Source: Paramyrothecium sp. XJ0827 (taxonomy: Eukaryota; Ascomycota; Sordariomycetes; Hypocreales; Stachybotryaceae). From it: DNA of 64,000 nt. The stretch's first letter is position 1, and the number at the start of each line of letters is the position of its first letter. A program made the translations under genes and the position numbers. This document shows positions 1-11,998 of the stretch, piece by piece. A model generated the notes under the pieces. It saw only the letters and a list, made by a program, of their open reading frames with translations. It made no database searches and was not told the origin of the DNA. The stretch spans positions 4,774,001-4,838,000 of the forward strand of contig JAJFPB010000001.1 in assembly GCA_020881915.1 (NCBI GenBank), in the 5' to 3' direction.

Positions 1-3000
1 GCCCCTAGAGGCGGCACGCTACACCACGATGGGCCTAGAACGCTCGCAACAATGTCCGCCTCATCATGTGGATGGGTCTAAGCCGATGGGATCTGGATGT
101 CTTTGCGGGCGGTTGCGGTGGGTGTGAACCGCGGACAACCCCTCCAGATCTTGACCGGGGTGCCTGTGCGAGTGGAATCGGGAACTAAAAGAGCCACACA
201 GCTAAGCCTTGGAAGGGGTTCATCAATCTTAGGTCCACCACTCCTTGCCCGTTATGGCCATGTCGTCGGGCGACAAGCCTTCAGCTCGACGAAGGAGGCA
301 GACTCACTCTCCCAGTGGAGATGATGGACTCCAGGGTCAGAGGAGAATTATCGCGAAATGGGACCGTGGCCCCCTTGCTTGGACCCTGCGCTCGCCATCC
401 AGTTGTCATGCCGTTCCAAGGGGCAGCACTGGAAGCGGAGTGTTGAATGGACGCTACATCCAATAATTGGGTGGATGATCACGCGGTATCGAGCTCCTCC
501 ATGCACAAATACTGGGCATCTGAGCCGGGGCAGAGCCGGTTGAGTCGGCAGACCTGTTCGATGGGTTTGCCTGCAAGCCGTAGCTACGGCTGAAGGCAGT
601 AAGATGCCCTGCACAATGCCTGTCTATTGGCTCGACGCCAAAGCATGTGAGAGACCTTGTCTGTATGCACCCATCAAAAGGTTGCATGGCAGCTGGATGC
701 AATAGACTTCGCTTCCCCTTTCGCTACTTTCGCAAGCGCTTCCTGCCCAAGACCGACTTGTAGGGTCAGCGTAACGCAACAACGATGAAACCCTGGTATT
801 GGACCTGTGACAACCACCATTTGAGGCCATCCTAGGTTGGTAGTACCAGAAACCATGCCCTGGGAGCCCTTTGCATATCTTAGAGGTACATCAGATAACT
901 CAAATCAACGGACCAGGATCTGACAGAAAATTCTCCTTACCCCAAACTTCGGATGGCCCCCCATGGAGGGCATTTTAGCACAACGGCCCGTCCTGGCGCG
1001 CCTTAGCCCAATTCAAACCCCTGTTCTTGCAAGGGTGATCGGAGGATGAGAAAAAAAATCAATGGCCTTATCGCTTCGCCCAGATGCTTGCTTGGCACAG
1101 GGCCTGCTGAGTTGTGCCCAGACTATGAGTGGACGTTCTCGACGGGAAACGCCCACCGCAAGCCCACTCCGAGGCTACCATCCAGGTCAGGGCTGAAATA
1201 TGCTTCCGCCTGTGGAGTTGTCGTGGCTCTTTTGGGATCTGGAATCTTTCCATCCCTATCTTGTCTGGGCAGACAATCAGGAGATTGTCGTATAAGCGAT
1301 GGTGTAGGCAAGCTCAGGGCGGACGCAGGCAGTCAGAAGCACTTGTCATGAGCCTTTTTCGACCGTGCGATTGCCACCCTCTTCGAGCCTACCTGTGAAA
1401 GCGATGGCAAGATCAGGCGGTCGCCATCGTCATCGGGTTGCAGTTTGAATGTTACGGTGGCCGCTCCGTTTCATTTCACGTCAATCGGTGGTACATGCGA
1501 CTGCGACAGCTGCATATAGGACCACGTTGTATCGTTGCCTTGGGTCAAACGAACCCTCGGGTTGACGGCACCTCGCTGCTGTGTGATTACGTAGAGCGTT
1601 GCAGGACAACAGTCTTCGCCGCAGTCGGATCGGCACTGGGGTACGAGGTGCATGTGTCTTGTTTCCCGTCGATCTCTCCGACAACATCTTTAACCCACAA
1701 GGCGGAACGGGGAGGCATCGAGAACTCGACGCTTCCAAGCCACTGTTGAGGTTAATTTCATTCTCCGAATCGGACTGTTTGACGAGCTGCAAGATAAGAA
1801 AAGGAGGCCCGGGCGACCGCCGGCCAGAGCCCTCGCCAGGTGGTATCATGCTGGCACACCACCTGAATTGGTGGGTATGTAGAGGCACGGAGCGGCTTGC
1901 TTACCTAGAGAGCCTAGACTGACACACTCGTGAGCCAGGGTGGTGTTGTCCATGCACGGGACAATGATAAGACCGGGAGAGTTGCGTCGTCTTGGCTGGC
2001 ACAGGTCATTTGTGCAGAGAGTTTCTCGTCATGAGCCCTTACTGCTTACCAACGACAGCTCGAGTTCCCACGTATGGGTGGCGCATCATGGATGCATTCT
2101 TAAAATGAAATGCCGGGGCAGATGGGCGAATCGCTGCATTGGCTCGAGGGGGGCTTCGAGCCGCAACTGGACGGCAGCCAACAGAAGGCCTCCCAACTGC
2201 ATGGCGCCTCGGCCTGCAGACTCGTATTCAGCAGCTGCACCAAAAAGCAAAACGGAAGCATGGGTAGCAAGGAGGAGCTTTGACAGGGCCAGGACGCTGC
2301 GGGAGCCTTGTTCGTGTCTTACAAGAACACACGCTTGGTTGGCTTCGTCCAGGTACAGTTGCATTGCCTTTCGATTTGTCACAAGCGATAGGAAGCCTTC
2401 CTCCTTCGATAGCCGGCCAATGCTACGCTGCTTGATAGCGGGGTGGCGCCGCACATTAGATAGCGGTCAAGATGCGTTTGGTAAGAAGGCTGGGTGTCCG
2501 CTTCGTCTTACTCAACGCAAGTATGCGTCAGTCATTCGACGACGATGTGTGCGTGTTGATAATGCAGATATGATCTCAACCGCAACCCTTGACGCCCGAC
2601 GCCTTTGCTGACGGGCGGAGTCCGTGTCGTGCCATAGCCAAGCAAGCTACTGACGCATATGCAATGTCGGCCACCGTATGAATGGACGTTTTCAGGAAAA
2701 TTCCCGAGCTGGCGGCAGACAATCAGGTTCCCGTTGAGGCGTTTGGGGCTCCAATCGCCCTCCAGATGGGTCCATTTTGTGACCGCCATATGTTTGCTAG
2801 ATGCTGGGACTTTCGCAGAGCCTTGTACAAACTGGGGGGTTCTCTTTTCTTTTTTTTTCTTCCCCTTTTGTAATGGTGGCATAGGATGAGCCGCTACATC
2901 TTAGCATTCCCAGATTCGTATATAGTGGAGCCCGCAATAGAGCTGGAAAGTTGCACCTATCTGGAACGCCCAGGAACGCGATCTTGCGATAGTCCCAAGG

Positions 3001-4776
3001 TGACTTGCATCAACGTTCTAGGAGGTATACTATTAAGCCTCGACCTGGGCTTTGTCTGTTTTATGGAGTAGGATCTCATCTGCTGACATCGATAGTGATG
3101 TAAATTCTGCCAATTTCTATTCCTGCTCTCAATTTATCGCGGCAATGCCAAGCTATAAACTGCACACATTTCGCAATGAGAAATATAGTCCATCTGCTCT
3201 ATTAAGAAATCTCTAGCACTAGGAGCTCGTATGAGTGCCTCATGGCTCCCCGATTCGCGCATTAATTAATTGGAGTGTTTTTTCCCAATCGACGTAGCCT
3301 GTCGGGTCAACTCATCAGTAAACTCCCAGAACCAGCACCTTCTACCGAGTGACAGAATTCTCGAACTGCTTCTATATCATTCGTCTCCCTCGTCACTGGC
3401 CTGTGTTTCGTAACGTCCATTTAGATTCAATCTCAGAGCGCAAAGCTGTCGAATAGACGGCTGTAGTGTGCACAACTCTAAGGAGATATTTTGTATCATG
3501 CTCCCTGATCAAACCGAAAGCCATTCATCCAGGTCAATCGTGATCCGACGAGAGGCATACAGAGCGCAGTGTCAAGAATCTCTACCGAATTGTCCCAGAA
3601 TCTTCGTAAACTCACCATGCCGATCGAGCACCTTCTCCCTATGAACCTTCGAAGACCCATGACATTTTGTCAAGGGGCACTTGAGGCTGCAAATGGATCC
3701 TGATTCTATCAGAAGCTTTTCACAGGAAAACTTCCGTCCTGCAGATTCATGGGCAAAGACATAAAAAGTGGTCGATACTCAAAGTCCTCCACGATACACG
3801 CCAAAACTTTGGGGCTATGGCTTGTCCTTCTTCTGAAAGCAAGCTAAATCCTCCCATGGAAGTGAGAGGTTGCCCCAATAGATTAGTTTTCACTTGATTT
3901 CTGGACTAATCTAGTTGATAATGAACCTCTAATTCAGTATCCTAATAGCCTGTGAGGCTTCGAAGGACAGCAGCCCGGAGAGCGTACCATTGAGCTATAG
4001 ACGAAACATAAGAGGAATTCTTGGTCCAGCCTAAGATAAATTATCTCTACAGAAACAGTCATGTTAGGATATTTAAGATCCTTGGACTTCGTTGTTCCGC
4101 AAGATAGTCCCGAATCTGCTAGGTAAATCCTCCGAGTCTTGAATGGCTCTGGTGGCCTGCTGTAGTCAAGCAAGATACGTAGAAGTCCCCCATGTTGATT
4201 GATGAACAGTTGGATTTATCCTTTGTACCTTAGTGAGCTTGTGAAGATTACGGTATGCTGGTCTTTGAGACACCCTGCACAAGTGCATATGTCCCATACT
4301 GTTTGGAAGGACTAGTCAAGGATAGTTTCACTATTTCAGTATTGGGCGGTGAACGAAGAAGAAGAAGTAGGGGGAAACCAAATGCGATTCAGGGAGTTAC
4401 TCTAGTCATGATCATTTGCAGACTCGCCGTATCCTCATCAAGAGGCTAGAGGTAGTGTCTGTCCCGCTGATGACTTCCGCCAGCTGCCAGCAGCTGTTCA
4501 ACGCTTCCTTGATACACCGCATGCTGTCGAATCCCCGCCCCAAAACACCTGGCATGCTTCAAATTCATGATACAAGGCATGGACATATTCAGCGGACACG
4601 CTCTGATTGCTAAAACGAACTCGCACTTCCGTGCCTGATGTATGTTCCATGTTGACCATGATTTTGAGAGCGATAGAGACCTCAAAAGAAGAAGAAGAAA
4701 AATGAGCGGCGGGGATAACTTACTGACACACGGCAGGGATAACTTACTGGTACACACAATCGTTGATTGAGAGCAG
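1..4776. other. gene-poor region, no supported gene
   Basis: No reading frame here shows a recognisable domain or a convincing set of exons. The longest open frames are 1940-2611 (+, 223 codons) and 2086-2454 (-, 122 codons), which overlap on opposite strands. The plus frame is rich in Arg, Cys and Ser, as expected of a chance frame. About 3060-4450 is visibly richer in A+T and has almost no open frame above 60 codons, which would fit old degraded repeat DNA. A tRNA-like stretch near 3950-4003 and a pair of short similar segments near 1124 and 2677 are described under findings. Confidence 0.5.
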
Positions 4777-5037
4777 TTAAGGCTTGTTTAGCCTTTCACT
4801 TGACTTGGCTCGGGCAAAAAGGCCGTCCATCGCAGTCTTCAAACGTAAGATCTGCTTTGCAACGAAGTCTTCCACCCCCTTCCGGCGACAGTCGCAATGG
4901 AAATTTTCGTGTTGTGGATCTGGGTTCATGTATTCGCTCTTGATAGGAAGACAGTTATGCTGGAGACAGCCAGCTTCTTCCAAGCAGACTTTGATGGTGC
5001 CGCCATGCTTGCGGCATTTGACAATGTTGATGCACAT
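4777..5037 (-). CDS. small Cys-rich hypothetical protein
   Basis: This is a single-exon frame of 86 codons ending in TAA at 4777-4779. The product has seven cysteines (residues 2, 8, 18, 24, 29, 48, 50) and histidines at 11, 27, 43 and 47, and a Lys/Arg-rich helical-looking C-terminal third. There is no signal peptide, so it is probably intracellular; the Cys/His spacing could bind zinc, but this is inference. The region before the ATG looks like a fungal promoter and leader: a TATTTAAAC box about 230 nt upstream, then a long pyrimidine-rich stretch without introns. The overlapping plus-strand frame (4784-5248) is taken as the shadow because this frame has the promoter context and better composition. 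The family is not recognised. Confidence 0.55.
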   Translation of the reverse strand: MCINIVKCRKHGGTIKVCLEEAGCLQHNCLPIKSEYMNPDPQHENFHCDCRRKGVEDFVAKQILRLKTAMDGLFARAKSSERLNKP

Positions 5038-5267
5038 GATGACTAGTTTGTCCGGGTTGAGACCACCTTTGAAGAGAAGTGAAGTAAAGAGATGGGAGGA
5101 TTTGCGTAGTCAAAACTTGATTTTGCTGGGTGATCTAAAATCGAGGCCACAGACGAGTATGAATGGGCTGGAATGTGGTGAGTTCGTTTCCGTGCGCCGC
5201 AAGGGTGAATTTTGTGTTGGGAGATGTAAGAAGAGAAAGATCAAGTGAATGAAGGGGAGGATTAGAA

Positions 5268-5276
5268 GTTTAAATA
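5268..5276 (-). promoter_or_regulatory. TATA-like box of the small Cys-rich gene
   Basis: On the minus strand the sequence reads TATTTAAAC, followed by a C/T-rich stretch down to the ATG at 5037. Position and composition fit a core promoter. No transcription start can be seen. Confidence 0.35.
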
Positions 5277-7761
5277 GACGAGAAGCGAGATGAGATTCAT
5301 TAAAACGTTTTAATAAATACATGAAACACAGATGTAATCATAGAACAATCCGTGTGGTTGTTTTTTCGAGCACTCGCCTTCTGCACCTGCCACCAAGTGC
5401 CAGCTTCGCCAAGATAATGCAATCTCTCACATGAGAGAAGTCCCCGACTGTTTCTGATTAGCGGACGGCTAATTGCATGCTGGTCAATTTCTAAGTAGGA
5501 CGGAAACTGGCTGCACGAAGAACTAGTCCAGTCTCAATGTAAGGAGTCTGCTTCGAGCACTGACTTTGAACCTGGATCGAGATTTCAACACCACCAATAA
5601 ATGATCCTCTTTCAACACCCTCTCGAGGATAGCAGCGCGTGGCTGTCTTCGATACTAGTACTGAAGCAGGATGGAGGTAATAGTGTAAATCAGGAAGTTG
5701 ATTGTCAAAGAAGTAGTTAAACAGGTAGGGCCATGAGCGGAGCGGCTTTCCAAGGCACAATCGTCTGCTATACGCAAGTGAAAGTGGCAGAAAATTGAAA
5801 ACCCTGTAACCAAAATTTTGTCCTTAGAGTCCGCTACGAGATGTCCACCCGGCCGTGAGCCATGCTGGAGCAACGTGCTGGGAAGTGACCGACAAGTAGT
5901 GGTGAAATGAAGTATCCTCTGTTGGCAGAGAAGGTCTTCATGGAAAAGCTCTCACTCTGGAATTTGTCATTTCGACCAATTCGCCAAAGCACCGTGAGAA
6001 TTAGTGCGAGGCAGGAGGGCAAACTACATCCCAGAGGCAGCTTGACCTGGGAAAGAAGACATAAGCTGAAGCTCTACTATTTTCTCGCCAAATCTATTGT
6101 ATGCTATTCGTCTAGCCATGCCCTCCAACAATGCCAGTGCTTGTTAGGACGACCTTACAATAGGCCACGGTTGGTGCAACCACGACACCATCGTTTGGTG
6201 AAGAGTACTTGAACAGGCTTCAGCTGAAGCCAAGCGCTTACTTGTACTCTTCTTCCTCTCCCTTGGTATAGAATATTTGAGACAAAGGAATCATGATGGG
6301 TTATGAAGCAGAGGGTAAGAAAGGTTGTAGGAAAAGTGTAGCATTTCTGAATGTCGCTAGAAATGACGGGTGAAAGCTGCATCATTTCAGGCACAGCCAA
6401 AGGCAAAGGGAATCTCTTGATTCGGCCAATGCCATACGTTGGGCAGCTGGAGTCTCCGTACTCAGGTCCTACCCCATTACCTGAGGTATGCAGATCAAAG
6501 TCAAGACCAAGCAAATCATTGCCAAAGGAAACACTGTTCGGCTTTCGGCATTCGGAGATGGCAAACGTGTGCTCACCAGATAACACAGAATGGACGGGAG
6601 TTGAGCTACGGTACCTTAGTCTTTTCGCCTCCCTGAGGTCCCGACGGAATTGTCCGGAGCTTCCATTGGCCTCGGAGAAGGTGGCTTGCGTGACAAGTTG
6701 ATTCGTCCGCGCTTAGACGAGGGCACAGATGCATATCACATTGATTGCGTTGCCAGACACTATACGGAGGGGCTCGGGGGCGATTTCGTTGAATGCGGTT
6801 AGGAGCACTCTGTACTTCATGCGGCAACTGGCCTGAGAGGAGCAGGTCGGACGTAGCTGTTTCAGATATGACGATGGCGGCTCAAAATACGCGAATGATC
6901 CGGAACCTCTTATGCCCCGCTGGTGGACGCTCAGAATGAGACGCAGGAGGAAGAGGAGGCAGCGAGGAGAGGCAGGAAAAAGAATCATCACCTGATGAAG
7001 GATTTTTGGATCATCTGACGGACGGCAACATGCGTGTCGATTATTCTGCAGATGCTTTCTGCAGATGGCTTGCTACTCTCCTCTGCAGCTTCTGTCCAGG
7101 GCTCCCCCACGCGCATAGAAACTACTAGACAAGGCAAAACGCACTGACAAGACACCGCCCATACTGCACGCCGTTCATCCCATCGAAGCCTGCCTGCGAT
7201 CGAAGCCGGCTTCCCCCCTGCACGGCAGGCCAGGCCCTGTGCCCTCTGGCCTAGCGGTCCAGTGACGACACAGGCCCGAGTGGGGGTTATGCCTGTAGTT
7301 AGTCGTTTCCATTTGCATTTCCCACCCGCCGGCCGGCTTGCCGTGCGCGCGACAGAATAAAGCGACCTGCTGATTGGCCTCTGGGCCGGTGCCATGCGTC
7401 GCGTCTTTTCTGTCAACCACCTTCCCGGTCCGGTCTGCAGCTAAGGTACCCAACTAAGGTAGCAAAGCAACAGGGCGCTGCCCACCCCCAGATTCGAGCC
7501 TACAGTGGTCCAGGTGGGGCTCATCTCTTCTAAGTTCTGGGACAAGGTGGGCGCCCATCTGCCAGTACCCATTAAATTTTACCTTTTCCAACCTAGAAAT
7601 CCTTACCCACCACTACATAGACCTTTGGCTCCCACAACCCATTCCCTCCTCAAGATCACCGCTGAGCAACACCACACCTGTTATTTGCCCTCGACACCCT
7701 GAATGTGCTTGCTAGGAGGAAGCATTGCTCATTCATCTTGAATCTCCACGACGCACTCGTA
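5277..7761. other. intergenic, no supported gene
   Basis: Only short overlapping frames on both strands occur here, none with a recognisable domain. At 7438-7468 there is a short AAGGTA(CC)-type motif pair of the kind seen in several other intergenic stretches of this window. The last 200 nt are C/T-rich and probably form the leader of the next gene. That leader holds a 12-codon upstream frame at 7703-7741 (ATG TGC ... TGA). Confidence 0.4.
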
Positions 7762-8478
7762 ATGGAGAGCCTCCAGCTGTCTCAAGTCCTCGCTGATCTG
7801 AGCAACCTAGGAGCTGCAGTACGTTGGCTCGCTTCCCCACCCCCAGGTCAAGAGGACACGCGACTTGGCGACGACCATGACCGACCTTTGATGCTGACCA
7901 GACCTCTTCTCAGGAATCCGAGGCCGCCGCGGCCATCGTGACCGCTAACAATACCATCAAGACGGCCAGCGACGACTTCAAGACCGGTCCCGCCGGCACC
8001 CCAAACACCCAGCTTCGACCATCCACCTCGCTACAGCGCGCCTGGTCCTTCGACCCCAACGCCGGACCCAAGGTCGACAAATACGGGCGTCGTATCCTCG
8101 TCAACTCCCCTAGTCCGCATTCGCCGCGAGGTTCTGCGACAAATTCCATTCCTGGCACGCCGCGGCGGGGTGATTATGATGTAAGACAAATGTCTTTCCG
8201 CTTTTTGGTGGGGGCACGCTCTCAAAGAAACATCGGACCACTGACAGGCCCTTCTTTCGCAGTTTGACGACGATCTCGAACGAGCTTCCATGCTCATGGC
8301 ACTCTACGACATCCGATCCAAGCTCAAGCAGCAGGACAACAGCAGTTTGATTAAGGCGCGCGAAAAGATCAACGCCCTGGCGGCAAAGCAGCAAGCGCAG
8401 CAGGCCGCAGAGCGCAACATGAAAGCCGCGGAGGAGCTCCGCCGGAACCGGTTCTCGTTTCCCAAGTCGCCGGTATGA
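7762..8478 (+). CDS. conserved-looking small coiled-coil protein, unknown function
   Basis: There are three exons, 7762-7818, 7914-8180 and 8263-8478, giving 179 residues. Both introns lie between codons; the donors are GTACGT and GTAAGA and the acceptors CAG. The N-terminus (MESLQLSQVLADLSNLGAA) is short and helical. A Ser/Pro/Thr-rich middle (about residues 40-105) includes KVDKYGRRILV. The C-terminal 70 residues begin with an acidic FDDDLERAS, are rich in Ala, Gln, Lys and Glu, and look like a continuous helix or coiled coil ending in RRNRFSFPKSPV. There is no signal peptide or membrane segment. The exon structure and composition argue for a real gene, and the pattern resembles conserved ascomycete hypotheticals, but I cannot assign a function. 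Confidence 0.8.
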
Positions 8479-11447
8479 GAAGGACCCACCGGACGTTCTT
8501 CCTACACAAAAAAAGAAAATTCGACAAAATTCAGCAAGGAGTTCTTCATGGCGAATAGGTAGCGGCGTTACTGGGTGGTTACAGCGACAAGTACTTGGAC
8601 TCGGAAGGGAAAATTGGGAATAATAACGACTCTGGCCGGACATCGCCCATAACGACAACGACGACAGCGACGACAACTCTTATGGGGCTAATTGATGACA
8701 CGCGATTTCGTTCATTACGAGGAACCGAAAAAGCAACTGGTGGTAGTGAGGGCCTTTGCGGAATGGAACTGGATTGGCATTCGTGGGTTTCTCTTGTACG
8801 GCATGGCGATCGATGTCTCTCATTTTCGGCTCTGTTCCTGGAGCCTCGATCAATCACGTTGTGCCCTTCATTGCGAATTCACATGGGGTTCTTTGTGATT
8901 ACCCTCTTTGTCTCAATTCGTCGCATTATTTCCTTGTTACCTTTATGTTTTCCGCGTGCACACCGATCCAGGAGTTTTGTCATGTCAATGGCAGTTCTTT
9001 CAGACTCGTTCTTGTGGGCGGTGTTCGCGGCTGTCGTCATACGAACCAAAAGCGGGAGTCTTTGGTCTCTTTGTTACAGCGGAGGGTCTCCGTCCCATTT
9101 GTGCCTACAACAAGCCAGTTCCTATTTCTGCATGGCATGGCCGTATCTGGCATAGAAGATTTCATTTCATCGCTTTTCGCCCTTCCAGGATGGGCAGTTT
9201 GGGTCGGCGCCAGGCAAGCTCATAGCCCCGAAGAGGCGTCTACATGATTTGCAGGACAGCTGGAAAAGATCCAAAGCTTAATTTCTTGGTGTGCTTTTAA
9301 TGCCATGACGGGGCTTCTAGTTCCCACCGATCACCTACAATCCATAGCGTCGTCCAAAGTGAACAAGTACCTCTAGGAAAGCAAACGCCGGGTGACCATC
9401 TGGGATTGTGAAATTCTTGCAAAAATTACATGTAGAGGCTATCCCGGCGCTAGAAATGGGGACCTGCACCCAAGGCAAAAGGGCACTCGGGGTAGAGGCA
9501 ACGGAAGGAAACCCGTCGAGTGGATTCCTGGGCTATGGAACCCAGAGTGTTGCCAATAGTACCAAATGGACGCATCGAGTGGCTTGTACTTCGCTTGTTT
9601 ACCTACGAGCCCACCCCTGGATAAACACTGATATCACCGTTTTGATCACTGAATAGTATTATGGCAAGTCTTTTCAGCGATTAAAACGATGATATCACTG
9701 TTTTATTCCTTTCAAAATACGGTGGGTAGATGTTCGACTGATGACAATCTGGGCCTTTGTAGGATGAATTACCTTAGATATGGAGCGCTTGTCGCACGCC
9801 ACAGAACACACAGAAGCCGCCCGGCGCAGTTCATCGTGCAGCAAACACGCACGCCTTGACGCCTTCATCGAAACGCCCAAGGGACGCCCACGTGAGAGTC
9901 CCTGCAAGGGTCCTTTTCTTTTTCTTTCCTTCTGACAGGGAATGTTGCATGATGGCGACGTCAGAGAACGACGGCTGTAACAAAAGATCGACTTTCATCA
10001 CGGTATTCTGATCGCTACGACCCAGGACAGGAGCAGCACTGTTGGCTTACGGATGAATCGGCACGGCGTCTTGGCGAGGGGTGATTGTCCCCAATATTAC
10101 TGTACCACTTTCGCCAAGCTCGACAGGCGTACCGCAAGACACCTGAGGTAGGGAACCTACCAGAGAAGGAAATTAGGTGCCAACCTTAGGTAGTCCGTAA
10201 AGTGCCTGAATTTAGGTTGACCATTTGCTGTTGCGGCGAGGCCAAACACTAATGTTATTGTGCTGCACCTGTGCCTGTAGGCGTTCTCGTCGCATCCGGT
10301 AGAACAGGAAAAACAATCCCCATTTGAGGTTTTCCCGTGGACATAGTGAAGTGCTGCAAGTACTGTATCGAGACTACCTACCTTACCTTATCCACTGTTA
10401 GCGGTACCAAGAGAAACGGGAAGCTTGGCGCCAAGTGATCGATTACGTAGCCACATCGGACCACTCATGACGAGATTTCTGCTGCTTCATCGGCAGTCAT
10501 TTACGAGCTCACGGTCATCGTGCGCTAGCACCTCTCCAAGCTATCTAGACGGGCCAGCCGCAATGGGTTGGGACTGGAAGGAACCGCATATTCTCAGCGT
10601 CATCCAGAGTTCTGAAGGGTGATTGATGCAAGCGACAGGAAAGGTGTATCGATGACAAGATGACCACCGCCCACTTGCATTGAATCGGGCGACTGCCGGC
10701 CACGTCAAAGAGCACAGCCCACAGCGTGGCGAATCCCCGGCCAACATCTACCGGGGTCTGGGTAAGGTGACTTGCTTGCGAGGCCCTGCAGGCGCAGTAG
10801 CACGATCTTGGCTGAGGCCCATTGCGTGTTGCGTTGCTCAGCCCACACTGCACTAGGGAAAATGCACGAGCAAACTCTTGCCGTAGGTACAGTGGCAGTA
10901 CAGTACTGTAGCAATTTGCTTGGAAAAGAGGCTTGAGGGAGGGGTGACCGCGAACAGATGCCCTTCACTCTCCCTCTAAAAGAGACCGAAGCCCAGTTTT
11001 CCCACATTACCTGTTTTCCTTCCCTTTGCCGTAGCTACATCATAGACACGACATCGCGCGCCGCCATCAAGCAAGCAACATATAAGAAAAAGCTCCCCTT
11101 TTCTGTAAAACCTATCGAGGCCTGTTTTGTTTTTCGAAGGCGCTAAAGTCCTGCACACGGTACCGCAGCATCGAGAAGGCAACGACGTCACCGCGAACTT
11201 ACCTTGACTCACGTCCGGAACCGAAGCCCTTGTGCCGCCACAACGCTTCTTTGTTATTGAGCGATTCAAAATCAAAACCAAATTTTATCACAGACACATA
11301 CGGGCGCATCCTACAGTCAACAGTCGCCCGGCTTTTATTATCGCGCCCTCATTTTGCGGCACAGTTGCGACAAACCATCAAGCCTTTCCCGGCACTCGTC
11401 CACATCGTAGTGCTTTTCCACGGCAGCACTACACCAGCACACCCATC
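8479..11447. other. intergenic: 3' region and upstream leader
   Basis: About 8480-9250 is T-rich on the plus strand and may be the 3' untranslated region of the preceding gene; overlapping frames there (8595-9155, 8756-9247) have hydrophobic, Cys-rich products typical of chance frames. At 10144-10200 and 10376-10391 there are clusters of ACCTAGG/ACCTTA/AGGTAG-like words. The last 200 nt before the next ATG are C/A-rich and probably the leader of the RCR-like gene. No gene is supported. Confidence 0.4.
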
Positions 11448-11998
11448 ATGGATGCCATGGCGAACTTGGTCACCCGCCAGTTTGGATGCCCCTATGGATA
11501 TCGACGATATGGTAATCGTTGTATCCGTAACTCAAATTGGAACTACTGGGGCCGTTGGGTTGTTGTCGGCATCATTCTTCTCGTCCTCGCCTTCGCCTTA
11601 GTCTGCTGCTTGTAAGTACAGCCACAGCCGCGCGACATGTTCCCCTTTCTTAGCCGGGAACTCATTCTGACAATCGCAGATGCACCGCACGTCGCCGCCG
11701 CCGTCGCGGTGTGAAGCCCTACTACGGCACCGGCTGGATGGCAAACGGCCAAAAATGGAACAACCAGAACGATCCTAATAACTACAACATGAATCAAAAT
11801 TACGGCCAGCCATCAGACGGATACGGAGGACACCACGCGCCCCCTGCCTACGGAGCCCAGCAGCCGCAGTACACCGGATCAACGTTCCAACCTAATGACG
11901 GCTACTACGGCCAGCAGAGCGGCGTCCAGGCTCCTCCCGCGGCCTACCGGGGCGACGATCACTTCTCTCCTCCTCCCGGGCCGCCCCCGGGCAAGTGA
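11448..11998 (+). CDS. RCR-like single-pass membrane protein (Congo red resistance family)
   Basis: There are two exons, 11448-11611 and 11680-11998 (160 residues); the Leu codon TT/A is split across the intron. The product has a short N-terminal ectodomain with two Cys (GCPYGYRRYGNRCIR), one membrane segment (about residues 30-53, VVVGIILLVLAFALVCCL), a run of Arg just inside (ARRRRRRG) and a Tyr/Gln/Gly/Pro-rich tail. This is the architecture of the fungal RCR family (Rcr1/Rcr2, chitin synthesis regulation and Congo red resistance). In yeast, family members act at the ER and endosomes and recruit the Rsp5 ubiquitin ligase through PY motifs. The tail here has one PPAY motif (PPxY), consistent with that role. 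Family assignment is strong; the ligase link is inference. Confidence 0.85.

Noticed and set aside
1940..2611. 223-codon plus-strand frame
   Set aside because: Strong Arg/Cys/Ser bias, no motif, and an overlapping antisense frame; no leader features seen.
4784..5248. 154-codon plus-strand frame opposite the small Cys-rich gene
   Set aside because: It is the antisense shadow: the minus frame has the TATA-like box and pyrimidine-rich leader and a more natural composition.
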